A stretch of DNA of 64,000 bases from Synechococcus sp. RS9916. GTDB lineage: Bacteria; Cyanobacteriota; Cyanobacteriia; PCC-6307; Cyanobiaceae. The notes under the pieces were generated by a model. It was given only the letters and a program-made list of their open reading frames with translations. It was not told the origin of the DNA and did not search any database. The translations under genes were made by a program, and so were the position numbers. Shown here piece after piece: positions 42,299 to 54,578 of this stretch (the first letter of the stretch is position 1; each line of letters opens with the position of its first letter). Where the stretch lies: NCBI RefSeq assembly GCF_000153825.1, contig NZ_DS022299.1:1080869-1144868 (forward strand), in the 5' to 3' direction.

Positions 42299-44797
42299 CT
42301 ACCCTTTGTGAGCACCAGGGATCCGCTGCCAATCCGTGTGGGTGGCCCACAAGCCCCAGATCGCCATCGCCCGCAGGTAATGGCAGGCTCGGAAGGTATT
42401 TACTGCCGTAATTGCCTCGGGCGTACGGAACTGCAAACCACCGGCATACACCTGGTTCACCACCGCTGAGCAGATCGCTTCAGCGGTTTGGCCTTCCCCC
42501 ATCAAGCGGTAATAGCTGGCAATGCCGAAGTTGATGCCCGTCCACACCTCCAAGGGGTGGGTGCCGTTGGGATCCAGAGGTGTGCCGTCCCGGCGCAGGC
42601 CATTGGCCACACCCAGCTTGCCGCCATCAAATTTTTCAAAGCAGGCCTCTCTCACCGCCTTGAGGGTGCTGCGGCTGTTGGCCTCACTCACCACCGGCTC
42701 CAAGCCCAGCAGGCGGGCATAAAAATCACCGCAAAGCTGATCGGCCATCACCACCGGCGTGCCGCTCTCGGCATCGATGTCGTAGTACTCGCCGTTCCAA
42801 AGCAGGCGATCAAAGTTGCCGCGGGATTGCTCCAGCCAGCCGCTGAATTCCCGTTGCTCAGCCGAGGTGTCGAGTCCGGTTTTGAGCTGCAGGGTTTGTG
42901 CGATCGCCAAGGCCGCCTCAAGCGCCGCAATCCAGAGGGCACCGCAATAGGCACTCACCCCTTTGAGCGGCCAGTCGTCGAAAGTTTGATCCGGTGCGCC
43001 GCCGTTATCCGGCAAGCCATCGTCGTTCACATCAAAGGTCTTCAAATAGCGGAGCGCTTCCACCGCGGATGGCCAGCAATCCGCCAGGAAGCGCACGTCT
43101 TCCCCACTGGGAGAGAGCTTGAAGGTGCGCCACACCTGCAGCACGTAATCGCTGCCGAGATCCTTCCAGAGGTTGCAATCCTGATAGGCCGTGTAATTAG
43201 TGGCATCCCAGGGCAGCTCATTGGGTGCCCCCAGATCGTGAGGCGTCGCCCCTTTCACCTTGCGGTCGGCCTCCACACGGCCCTTGCCCTGGGTGAAATA
43301 CCAGCCGATCGGCCGCTGGGTGGCATCCGCAGCAGGAATGGCCCGGGCAAAGCTGCGCAGCACCGCCTTATCCAGCTCCGGCCACAACTGCAGCAGGGCC
43401 AAAGAGCCGTAGAGGCGCACATCGAGGCTTTCGTACCAGGCGTAGTCGAGGCACTCCAAGACCCCGAAGCGTCCGTGGGGATCCTCGGGTGATGCCGCGC
43501 TCCAGAGGCTGCCGCCGCTGCAGAGGTCGTAGAGCTCATTGAACAGGGCCATGCGCAGCGGCTCAGGCAGCTCGCTGCGCTGCAGCACTGGCTGCTGCCA
43601 GGCGCCAATCTGCTCTCTCCATTGCTTCCAATCGCGCAGGGCCTCTGCCGCAATTGCCGCGGCCTGATCGCCTCCAGTGCCAAAGAAATCGGTGTAACGG
43701 CGCAAGGCCTGGCTGCCTGTGGCAAACGCCGTCACCGGTAGATCCCAACTGATCATCACCGGAATCTCCAGGCTCTGGCCCGGCGCCAACTGGCACTGCA
43801 CCGCCAACGCCGCACTGAGCGGATCATTGGCACCGCTGGTGCGGTCGTTGTTGCTCTCGGGAATGGAGCCATCGGCACTGAAGCTGTTCCACAGCTCACT
43901 GCCATCACCACTGGGATTCCAGCGACTGCAGCGCTGAATGCTCACCCCCGGCTGCTCGGTGGTGGCGATGCACCACTGCCCTTCGCCTTCGGCGACAGGG
44001 TTGGAGACGTTGCCCTCCAGCACCACACCCTTGAGGTTGCCATCGTCAACCCAGCGGTTGCGTTGGCCCACTGTCTTGCCGATGGCGGGGGCGTAGTTGT
44101 GCTCGGGGCTGCCGTCGTCGCGGAAGTGCACCTCCGCGGAGGCATCGGTGTTGGTGAACCAGCCGGTGGTGTTGCGCCAGCTCAGCAGCAGCGAGAGATC
44201 CAGGGGCTGGTCGGTGGGATTGTGCAGGGTCCACACGAACACCGCCACCGGGTAGCTGGTGCGCTGGTAGTCGCCCGGCAGGATCGGGCTGAAGGCCTCG
44301 CAGCGCACCTCGGCGTCATAGACGCCTTCGTAGCTCGTCCAGCTGAGGGGATAGCGGGCGGCATAGGTGCCGGTGCTGCGCTCCGCCGTACTGGCGGGGT
44401 ACCAATCCCAGGCCGGGAGTGGTTCGCCGGACTCCGGACGGGAGGCATCAGCACTCGGCTTCACCGCCAGGGCATGGGCACGTTTGCCGCTGCCGTTGCT
44501 CTCAAACAGGGCGAACTGGCAATCGGGCAGCACCCCAAACCAGTGCTCGCCGCCATCGAGATGCCAAAGATTGATGTTGCCGTCGGGTGCCCTGCCGATA
44601 CACCCAGCCCCGAAGCCCCCCAAGGGCATGCCGTGGTTGGGACCATCATCGAGGTTGCTGGCGTAGCGCACCGTGTAGGGCTTGTCCCAGCCCAGCCCGA
44701 AGGGCCGGCTCCAGCACGCCTCCGGTGGCTGCCAGCGTTTGGCTTGCTTGCCGCGGCCCAGCAGGGATTTCAGAGCAGACAAACCGAGCGGAGCCAT
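42299..44797 (-). CDS. GH116-family glycosidase (glucosylceramidase-like)
   Basis: This is an 832-residue enzyme of the bile-acid beta-glucosidase/glucosylceramidase (GBA2-like) family. An N-terminal beta domain (GMPLGGFGAGCIGRAPDGNI; PLDLSLLLSWRN) precedes an all-helical catalytic domain. Candidate catalytic residues lie in GVLECLDYAWYESLD (about 450) and DDWPLKGVSAYCGALW (about 609). Start ATG 44797 lies downstream of the chitinase terminator; the longer frame to 44926 would cross that terminator. No signal peptide is seen. The natural substrate in cyanobacteria is unknown. Confidence 0.85.
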   Translation of the reverse strand: MAPLGLSALKSLLGRGKQAKRWQPPEACWSRPFGLGWDKPYTVRYASNLDDGPNHGMPLGGFGAGCIGRAPDGNINLWHLDGGEHWFGVLPDCQFALFESNGSGKRAHALAVKPSADASRPESGEPLPAWDWYPASTAERSTGTYAARYPLSWTSYEGVYDAEVRCEAFSPILPGDYQRTSYPVAVFVWTLHNPTDQPLDLSLLLSWRNTTGWFTNTDASAEVHFRDDGSPEHNYAPAIGKTVGQRNRWVDDGNLKGVVLEGNVSNPVAEGEGQWCIATTEQPGVSIQRCSRWNPSGDGSELWNSFSADGSIPESNNDRTSGANDPLSAALAVQCQLAPGQSLEIPVMISWDLPVTAFATGSQALRRYTDFFGTGGDQAAAIAAEALRDWKQWREQIGAWQQPVLQRSELPEPLRMALFNELYDLCSGGSLWSAASPEDPHGRFGVLECLDYAWYESLDVRLYGSLALLQLWPELDKAVLRSFARAIPAADATQRPIGWYFTQGKGRVEADRKVKGATPHDLGAPNELPWDATNYTAYQDCNLWKDLGSDYVLQVWRTFKLSPSGEDVRFLADCWPSAVEALRYLKTFDVNDDGLPDNGGAPDQTFDDWPLKGVSAYCGALWIAALEAALAIAQTLQLKTGLDTSAEQREFSGWLEQSRGNFDRLLWNGEYYDIDAESGTPVVMADQLCGDFYARLLGLEPVVSEANSRSTLKAVREACFEKFDGGKLGVANGLRRDGTPLDPNGTHPLEVWTGINFGIASYYRLMGEGQTAEAICSAVVNQVYAGGLQFRTPEAITAVNTFRACHYLRAMAIWGLWATHTDWQRIPGAHKG

Positions 44798-44855
44798 GCA
44801 GGGGCCGAGAGTCTGCCCAGATTGCCAGAGCTGAGCGGAAGCACCAGAGGGGCAA

Positions 44856-44890
44856 CAAAAAGCCCCCACCGGCAAGCAGCTAGCGGGGGC
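44856..44890 (-). terminator. Terminator after the chitinase gene
   Basis: On the minus strand a GCCCCC...GGGGGC stem is followed by CTTTTTG. It separates the GH18 gene from the GH116 gene. Confidence 0.7.
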
Positions 44891-44950
44891 GATCCAACGC
44901 ACACCTTGAAGCCAAGAGCACGGCATGCGTCGGCGATGGGCTGGCGCTGA

Positions 44951-48229
<3,279 letters not shown>

Positions 48230-48497
48230 GAAACCTGTCTAGAAGAACAAACAACCCGCAAAACTGAAATCCGACTGAGAACAGAATTGGAAGCTAAATA
48301 GCCCACCAACGAACAACAATTATCAGCGAAGAATCAGCACAAATGCGTCTCATTCACGATCAACCAATGACCAAGTCTTTCCATCCCCCATCCAGGTGAT
48401 CTTTGGTCATAGGGCACTCCCCCAGCGAGGGACGTTCTGGTCGCCAACGCCCCAGGCACGGGCGTTGGCGTTGGATGGACAAGCGCGATGCACCGTG

Positions 48498-50042
48498 ATG
48501 GGCCGCTCCAGTTCACCCCCCACTGGCATCTCGCCCCTGGCCGTGCCCTATCTGGGCCTGCTGGCGGGCCTGCAGCTGATCGATCCCAGCGTGGCCAACA
48601 TCGCTTTGGTGAACGCCAGCGCCAACCTGACGATGGAAGGGCCAACGCTGGCGCTCGCGGCCAGCGTGTCCACCCTGGCGCAAGCCGCCACGGTGCTGGT
48701 GATGGGCTTCCTTGGGGATCGCTACGGCAGGCGCAGGATCCTGGCGGCTTCGCTGCTGCTGGCGATTGCGGGCAACCTGCTCTCCATGCTGGCCCCGACA
48801 GCGGGCGCGTTTCTAGTCGGCAGAGCGCTCACCGGGATCGCCCTGGGCTCAGTGCTCACCAGCACCTTTGCAAGCGTGCGGGCCGTGAGCCGGCCCGATC
48901 AGCTCAGTGCTGCACTGGGACTCTGGAATTTGCTGATCGTGGTGGCCTTCATCGTGGGCTCCCTGCTCGGGGGCTGGATGGCCAGCTTGCACTGGCGCGT
49001 GGCCATGGGCCTGGTGCCCCTGATCTGCGTGATCAGCCTGCCGATCCTTCCCGTGCTGCTGCCCTCGATTCCGGCCAATCGGCGCCTGCGGCCCGATGGA
49101 CCGGGCCTCGTCACGATCGCCGCTGCAGTGGTGCTGTTTCTCTATGGCATCAACCATGCCGCTACGGGATTGCAAAGCCCGGCGTTCTGGCTTCCCTGCG
49201 GCCTGGGGCTCCTGCTTTACGGCCTTCACATCGCCTGGGAACGCCGCTGCAGCACCCCGATCTTTCCCCCCCGGCTTTACCTCAGAGGCTTTTTCGCCGC
49301 TGCGGTGGTGAACGGCCTCGGCTGGAACGTGGCGCAAGCCGTGCTCCAGCTGCAAACCAGCAACTTCTGGCAACTGGTGCAGGGCTACAGCACCAGCGCC
49401 GTGGCGTTTGGTCAACTGCCGTTTCTGCTCTGCTTTGGCGTTGCCGGCATCCTGGCGGGGCGCTGGATGGCACCGGGACGGCGCACGTTGACGCTGATGG
49501 GCTGGGGCAGCCTGGCGCTCACCCTCGGGCTGGCACTGGTCGCGATCGTGCAGGTGCACACCCCGTACTGGCAGTTGTTACCGGCACTGGTGCTGTCGGG
49601 AGTCGGCCTGGCCTTTGTGGCTGTGCCCCAATCCGCCCTGTTCGTGCAGGAAGCACCAGCTGATTGCTTTGGCTCCGTGCTGGCCTTCCGCACCACCAGC
49701 GGCCAACTGGGGTTTGCCTTTGGTCTGGCCATCAGCGGCACGATGATTCGCGGCTTGGGCTTCGACGATCTACAAGCGCGTTTGCAGCTGGCAGGCCTCG
49801 GGGGTGGTGAGCAGGCCCTCCAGCTCGACCAGCTGGTGCATGCGTTTCTGCGCAACAGTCCGATCGCCTTACCAGCGGGAGAGCTCGAGCCGATGCTGGC
49901 GGTGCTGCGGGGGGCCTACAGCGAAGGGCTCGCCGGCACCATGCTGGCGATGGCAGGTCTCACCGGATTGCTGCTGGCCCTCAGCCTGCTGCTGCTGATC
50001 ATTGGTCGTCAACAGCAGCTGCTGGTTCAGCAAGACACCTGA
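48498..50042 (+). CDS. MFS transporter, DHA2-like drug exporter
   Basis: This is a 514-residue transporter from ATG 48498 with about 14 hydrophobic helices, the size of the DHA2 (14-helix) branch. The cytoplasmic loop motif GFLGDRYGRRRIL (motif A type) and the start PYLGLLAGLQLIDPSVANIA fit the multidrug-exporter family. It is divergent from the chitinase gene. The frame open to 48396 lacks transporter-like residues and is not used. The substrate is unknown. Confidence 0.85.
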   Translation: MGRSSSPPTGISPLAVPYLGLLAGLQLIDPSVANIALVNASANLTMEGPTLALAASVSTLAQAATVLVMGFLGDRYGRRRILAASLLLAIAGNLLSMLAPTAGAFLVGRALTGIALGSVLTSTFASVRAVSRPDQLSAALGLWNLLIVVAFIVGSLLGGWMASLHWRVAMGLVPLICVISLPILPVLLPSIPANRRLRPDGPGLVTIAAAVVLFLYGINHAATGLQSPAFWLPCGLGLLLYGLHIAWERRCSTPIFPPRLYLRGFFAAAVVNGLGWNVAQAVLQLQTSNFWQLVQGYSTSAVAFGQLPFLLCFGVAGILAGRWMAPGRRTLTLMGWGSLALTLGLALVAIVQVHTPYWQLLPALVLSGVGLAFVAVPQSALFVQEAPADCFGSVLAFRTTSGQLGFAFGLAISGTMIRGLGFDDLQARLQLAGLGGGEQALQLDQLVHAFLRNSPIALPAGELEPMLAVLRGAYSEGLAGTMLAMAGLTGLLLALSLLLLIIGRQQQLLVQQDT

Positions 50043-50044
50043 GC

Positions 50045-50317
50045 TCAGGCGCCTTCAAGAAACACTTGGGCCACCGTGCTCTCCAACACGTGACCTGATG
50101 AGGCAATCAAGTCAGCGTTGTCGGCGATGAAGGCCTCCATCACTCCGCTTTCAGCTTTCATCACCGCACACACCTTGGTGGGATCGTCTTTGCTGACCCC
50201 GCGGAAGAGGCTGGTAATGCCAGCCATCTTTTGCAGTGGCTGGGACGCGTCGTAGGTCTTCACCCACTCATCGAAGGGTTTGCTGATGGTGAACGTCAGC
50301 ACGTGGGTTTCGACCAT
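50045..50317 (-). CDS. DUF3764-like small protein
   Basis: This 90-residue protein matches the picocyanobacterial DUF3764 pattern from memory: VETHVLTFTISKPFDEWVKT, AGITSLFRGVSKDDPTKVC and ADLIASSGHVLESTVAQVFL. It has a ferredoxin-like (dimeric alpha/beta barrel) look. It is cytosolic with no catalytic motif. It converges with the MFS gene with only two bases between stops. The function is unknown. Confidence 0.75.
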   Translation of the reverse strand: MVETHVLTFTISKPFDEWVKTYDASQPLQKMAGITSLFRGVSKDDPTKVCAVMKAESGVMEAFIADNADLIASSGHVLESTVAQVFLEGA

Positions 50318-50360
50318 GTCACGAGGCCCGTTTTGGGGACCTTAATGGAGTTTTTCGCCA

Positions 50361-50630
50361 TTAAGTCACCTCTTTACCAGGAGCCTCTTCCGCATCCACC
50401 AAAGCGTCCAACGTCACAGCCGTGCGCACGAGCGATTGATAGCGATGGAGCACACGGCGATTGCGCTCCAACCAACGGGCGGGATCAGCAGGGCCCTCGC
50501 TGGATCCGCCCATGCTGAAACCTGCAGGCCCCTCGGAATCCATCAACTCCAAATCGTCCTGCTGGGCGATCAAGGCCAACAGCAACTCATGCAACCGATC
50601 CCGGCGACTCTTGATCCCGTCCGTGCACAT
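50361..50630 (-). CDS. Hypothetical protein (89 aa)
   Basis: From ATG 50630 the product is 89 residues (MCTDGIKSRRDRLHELLLAL; RWLERNRRVLHRYQSLVRTA; ending EEAPGKEVT), helical, with an acidic Gly/Ser-rich middle. The longer frame to 50720 has an unlikely N-terminus and crosses the start region of the divergent secreted-protein gene. The family is not recognised. Confidence 0.5.
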   Translation of the reverse strand: MCTDGIKSRRDRLHELLLALIAQQDDLELMDSEGPAGFSMGGSSEGPADPARWLERNRRVLHRYQSLVRTAVTLDALVDAEEAPGKEVT

Positions 50631-50710
50631 GTGCTGACGCTGATGGGGGCTATGGCCATCTTGCGAGAACGAGGGGTTTCGGCCCTCACCTCTGGATGGA
50701 TGCACCACCC

Positions 50711-51208
50711 ATGACCACACCGCAACGGTGCCGGTTGCTGCTGGGTCTGCTCACCTTGGGCAGCTTGTGGCACGCTCCGGCCCTTCAAGCAGAGGAGCTC
50801 TACCAGCTCAACACCACCTGCAGCACACCGACCGCCCGCTTTTCCTGTCAGGTCACGGCGGTGAATGTGGATGACACCACCGAATACCGCCACAGGTTTG
50901 GAACGCGAACGGTGGCCTATCGCGTGATCGACGAGCCCTACGTGCGCATCGAAGGCCAGAAAAATGCCGGTGCCCCCTGGGAGACGGTGAAGAACGCCAT
51001 GATCGATTTCAAAGCGCAGGAGCTTTGCTTCAACAACCGGGCGTTCTGCGTTAACAACCCCACCTTCCTCGCCGACGTGCTGATCAACAGCGGCGATGCC
51101 ATGCAGGGACGCACCAAGGCAGGCATGGCCTTTGGAAGCAACGGTCGTGTGGACGTGGCCTGCTTTGACAACGGCTGCAATCGACTGCTGGAGGCGATCA
51201 AGCAATGA
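50711..51208 (+). CDS. Exported protein, partner of the repeat-rich protein
   Basis: This is a 165-residue product from ATG 50711 with a signal peptide (RLLLGLLTLGSLWHAPALQA). The mature domain has about six Cys (NTTCSTP, FSCQVT, ELCFNN, FCVNN, ACFDNGC), likely disulfide-bonded in the periplasm. The TGA overlaps the next ATG (ATGA at 51205-51208), so it is translated with the Ser/Arg-repeat protein. The family is not recognised. Confidence 0.6.
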   Translation: MTTPQRCRLLLGLLTLGSLWHAPALQAEELYQLNTTCSTPTARFSCQVTAVNVDDTTEYRHRFGTRTVAYRVIDEPYVRIEGQKNAGAPWETVKNAMIDFKAQELCFNNRAFCVNNPTFLADVLINSGDAMQGRTKAGMAFGSNGRVDVACFDNGCNRLLEAIKQ

Positions 51209-52347
51209 ACAACAAAACCAAAACATCCATCGCCGGCTTCATCAGCCTGGTGCTGAGCCTGCAACCCACCGCCGGCCTGGCGGTGATGGGGTCTTCAATG
51301 GCCTCATCAACCGCCGAGACAGCCACCGGTTCCACCTCCAACATCGAACTCGCGCAGCGGCGCGGCGGTGGCGGCGGGGGATCACGTGGAGGCGGATCAC
51401 GCAGTTCTGGCTCGCGTAGCAGTGGCTCTCGCAGTTCTGGATCACGCAGTCGGAGTAGCTCCAGCTCCCGCAGTTCTGGATCACGCAGCAGAAGTAGCTC
51501 CCGCGGTAGCAGCGGTGGCCGCACCGGCTTCAGCTCCTACAGCGGCAGTGGCTCCCGCAGTTCTGGGTCACGCAGAAGTGGTTCCAGTGGATCCACCCGC
51601 CAGAGCACACGCCAAAGCACCCGCAACACGCGCCAAACCAATCGCCAGGGCACGAGCGCCAATCGCCAAAGCACCCGCAACACAAGGCAGAGCACGCGCC
51701 AGTCGAATCAAGGCACCCGCCAGACCAACCGGCAAACCAATCAGAGCAACCGGCAGGGAACGCGGGACACCAGACAGACCAACCGCCAAGGCACCCGCAA
51801 CACGCGGCAAACCGATCGCAACAACGCGATCAACAGCCGCCAGAACGGGCGCACCAACCGCACCGACATCCGCCAGGACGGTCGCAACAACCGGGTCAAC
51901 AACCGCAACGACACCTACCGGAAAGCGGTCAACAACTGGGATCGCTACGGCAAGGGCTGGTACAGCAACAATGGTTGGTACAACAACCGCCCCTGGAACT
52001 CCGGCTGGTATGGCGGCTCCTATTGGAACAACTGGGGCTGGTATCCAGGGCAAGCAGCAGCCTGGGGCCTCGCCAGCATGGCCACTTTCGGCGTGATCAA
52101 CAGCCTGGTGAACTCGGCCCAGAGCAATGAGGTGAGCTACATCGTGGTGCCTAGCTCCAACTATTCGCTCTATTACCCAAGCGTCACCGCCAGCGGTGAT
52201 GTGGTCACCTTCGAGGCCGACGACGGGTACGGGACGACGCGCTTCAGCGCCAACTGCAAACAGGGCACTCTCAACGGCGGCGCACCCCGCAATGCCGATG
52301 AGGCCCAACTGCTCAATGCGGCCTGTCAGGTGGCGTTTGGCCAGTAG
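51205..52347 (+). CDS. Secreted Ser/Arg- and TRQ/NRQ-repeat protein
   Basis: This 380-residue protein has an N-terminal signal region (AGFISLVLSLQPTAGLAV) and then a long low-complexity part. First come Gly/Ser/Arg repeats (SRSSGSRSSG), then about 130 residues of TRQ/NRQ repeats (TRQTNRQ, NRQSTRN). Next are a Tyr/Trp/Asn-rich stretch (KGWYSNNGWYNNRPWNS), a hydrophobic segment (AWGLASMATFGVINSLV) and a compact domain with two Cys. The strong positive charge suggests binding to polyanions or the cell surface. It overlaps the 3' end of the convergent sulfotransferase gene by 35 bases. Confidence 0.6.
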   Translation: MNNKTKTSIAGFISLVLSLQPTAGLAVMGSSMASSTAETATGSTSNIELAQRRGGGGGGSRGGGSRSSGSRSSGSRSSGSRSRSSSSSRSSGSRSRSSSRGSSGGRTGFSSYSGSGSRSSGSRRSGSSGSTRQSTRQSTRNTRQTNRQGTSANRQSTRNTRQSTRQSNQGTRQTNRQTNQSNRQGTRDTRQTNRQGTRNTRQTDRNNAINSRQNGRTNRTDIRQDGRNNRVNNRNDTYRKAVNNWDRYGKGWYSNNGWYNNRPWNSGWYGGSYWNNWGWYPGQAAAWGLASMATFGVINSLVNSAQSNEVSYIVVPSSNYSLYYPSVTASGDVVTFEADDGYGTTRFSANCKQGTLNGGAPRNADEAQLLNAACQVAFGQ

Positions 52348-53431
52348 CAGCCAAAGCGCCTGCAGGAGTCATCAGCTCCTGCAGGCGTGCCTCAGCTGCC
52401 AGGCTCAACTGCACCGGTTGAGCCTGGTAGCTCTGGGCCATTGCAGCCCTCTGGGCAATGGCAGGCTGAGCCAGATGCCAACCGGAAAGGTTCAACTCGC
52501 GGTAAATCCGCTCGGTGGCGGCCAGCGGGTCGGCGATGAGATCCCCATAGGCAACTTCCACGAGTTGACCAGGAGGGATCAGCGAGCGTGAGCGTTCGAA
52601 GGCATGCATCAATGCGCGATGAGCAGCTGTGGTTTCCTCCACCTGCGCGACCTCATCAAGGGGCGCCTGCAGCCCCACCAAGTGGGCTAACGACTGCTTC
52701 ACCTGCACCAACGAGCGAATCGAAGCGATTGGCTCCCGCTTCAGCAGCACAAACCGTGCCTTGGGAAACATCCGCAGCAACAAGGCCACCCGCGCTGTGT
52801 GGGCTGAGTTCTTGATGAGCAGCCGCGTCTTCCCGGCACCGTCATGCAACCAGGTGAGCCGGGTGAAGTGCAGCAACTGCTGCTGAAAGTCTGCAGTGGA
52901 CGCCAGCACGCAGCGCCGAAAATGATGCGGGTAGTGCTGCGGAAACGCCACACCCGCCATGTTGGTATCAGGCGTTAGCCGGGCCAGGCCGATCTCGTCT
53001 TCCTGTGGATCGAGGGCAGACCAAGGCACCGCATCGATCGGCCGAGTGCGGCTCATCCATCGCTGCAACACCGGTGCGAGCCAGGGCTTGAGCAGCACCG
53101 CCACCTGGGGCGCCACGGTGAAACTGTTGCGTGCCGTCGCCGTTTGCGGATCCACCGATAGCAACTGATGCAGGAAGGTCGTTCCGCTGCGCCAATGCCC
53201 CACGATCACAATCGGGTCATCAGGGACCTGCAAAGCCCGCAGTCGAGTACGAAGGATCAAGACCTGAAGCCATGCCAAGGGCTCCAGCACCACTCCCGGC
53301 AACACCAACTGCAAGCCAACCAACCAACGGGACGGCTGCATCGCTCCCAGCATCAGGCTTCTAACAGCGACAGCAGGCCTTAAACCACCACCGGCAACGA
53401 GACGATCAACGCTGTTACAAGGCGAACTCAA
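52313..53431 (-). CDS. Sulfotransferase-family protein
   Basis: This 372-residue enzyme transfers sulfate from PAPS to an acceptor. The 5'-phosphosulfate-binding loop is VIVGHWRSGTTFLHQLLS. The 3'-phosphate-binding region is near KARFVLLKREPIASIRSLV, the Arg/Ser pattern typical of bacterial PAPS sulfotransferases. There is no signal peptide. The acceptor could be a lipid or glycan. Its C-terminal end overlaps the repeat-protein gene. It sits close to two arylsulfatases, which would remove sulfate esters. Confidence 0.78.
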   Translation of the reverse strand: MSSPCNSVDRLVAGGGLRPAVAVRSLMLGAMQPSRWLVGLQLVLPGVVLEPLAWLQVLILRTRLRALQVPDDPIVIVGHWRSGTTFLHQLLSVDPQTATARNSFTVAPQVAVLLKPWLAPVLQRWMSRTRPIDAVPWSALDPQEDEIGLARLTPDTNMAGVAFPQHYPHHFRRCVLASTADFQQQLLHFTRLTWLHDGAGKTRLLIKNSAHTARVALLLRMFPKARFVLLKREPIASIRSLVQVKQSLAHLVGLQAPLDEVAQVEETTAAHRALMHAFERSRSLIPPGQLVEVAYGDLIADPLAATERIYRELNLSGWHLAQPAIAQRAAMAQSYQAQPVQLSLAAEARLQELMTPAGALAATGQTPPDRPH

Positions 53432-53527
53432 ATCAGATGAAACGGTGACTTTTTAATTGCAGGAGCAAAATTTATCCATAAATTGCATGGAACGACTCAC
53501 TTGCCTGGGCATCGGGAGAACTGTTCG

Positions 53528-54556
53528 ATGGCCAACCACCTGTTCTCTTCGCTACCCCAACTGAGTCCTAAAGGCTGTTTTCAGCTACCTGAACGACTCA
53601 CCAGCTGCCCCAATTGGGACACATCCTTTTTCAGCGCCTGCGAGCTAGCGCAATGCTTCGCAAAGATTGGCAAAGCGTTTACAGCCGTGCAGCTCAGCCC
53701 TGGCCCCCTGGCGGGTCGCTTCAGCATGGTGCACCTCGGAAACCTCAGCGTGCTGATGATCAGCACCAACCAGGTGTTGCTGCTCAATGGCGAGCGGGGT
53801 CATCACTGCATCGGTTTCAGCCTGGAGGTGACAGGCAACACCACCGATCAACGCGTGCAGTGCCAGACCTTTCATCCCCATGCCCTGTATGGGTTCAACC
53901 AGAACCTGCAGGAATGCCATTTCCAGCTCAGTGCAGGCTCCATCAGCATCATCACGGTCACCACATCGGATTTCTTCAATGCGTTTCTCACACGCACGGG
54001 TTACCCCCATCTGATCGAGCCCTTGCTCACAAGCAATTGCCTCAACCTGGATCAAGCCACGCATCGTCGCCTCGCCAATCAGCTCGGCGAGGTGCTGCGC
54101 CATCCGCCCACCAGCCAGCGCGCATGCCGACAGCGAACCCAAGAACTGCTGACGTCATTTCTGGACTGCTTACAGAGCCCAACCGGTGAACTCGAGCCGT
54201 TTGATCTGACATCCCGCCAACAATTGGTGCAGGAGTTCGTGCGCTGGGGGATCAGCAACGCCAAAACCTCTCTCACCTTGGATGAGATCTGCCAGCAGCT
54301 CTACACCTCGCGGCGCACGCTCATCCTGGGCACCAAAGAAAACTTTCACTGTGGCCCCATGGAGTTGTTGCGCACGATCAGGCTGCAGCAGGTGCATGCC
54401 CTGCTGCGCTCACCAGCCGAACGCGATCGCGAGGGGTTAAGCCAAGTGAGTGAAGTGGCCGCATTCTGTGGATTCAGAAGCCGAGGCCACTTCGCGAAGG
54501 CTTATCAAGAGCATTTCGCCGAATCGCCACGCACCACCTTGCTGCGATCCGCCTGA
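53528..54556 (+). CDS. AraC-family transcriptional regulator
   Basis: This 342-residue protein has a C-terminal AraC/XylS DNA-binding domain: ISNAKTSLTLDEICQQLYTS, SRRTLILGTKENFHCGPMEL, then EVAAFCGFRSRGHFAKAYQE, ending near FAESPRTTLL. The N-terminal 230 residues are a sensor domain of unknown ligand. The start is ATG 53528; an upstream frame to 53483 is possible. It is divergent from the sulfotransferase and convergent with the outer-membrane protein gene. It may control the sulfur-related genes nearby, by position only. Confidence 0.8.
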   Translation: MANHLFSSLPQLSPKGCFQLPERLTSCPNWDTSFFSACELAQCFAKIGKAFTAVQLSPGPLAGRFSMVHLGNLSVLMISTNQVLLLNGERGHHCIGFSLEVTGNTTDQRVQCQTFHPHALYGFNQNLQECHFQLSAGSISIITVTTSDFFNAFLTRTGYPHLIEPLLTSNCLNLDQATHRRLANQLGEVLRHPPTSQRACRQRTQELLTSFLDCLQSPTGELEPFDLTSRQQLVQEFVRWGISNAKTSLTLDEICQQLYTSRRTLILGTKENFHCGPMELLRTIRLQQVHALLRSPAERDREGLSQVSEVAAFCGFRSRGHFAKAYQEHFAESPRTTLLRSA

Positions 54557-54578
54557 ACCCTGCTCCCGGCAAGCGGGG

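Noticed and set aside
51370-51830. Dense short repeats resembling an array
   Set aside because: The repeats are in-frame codons for SRS and TRQ/NRQ and lack uniform spacers, so this is protein repeat sequence and not CRISPR.
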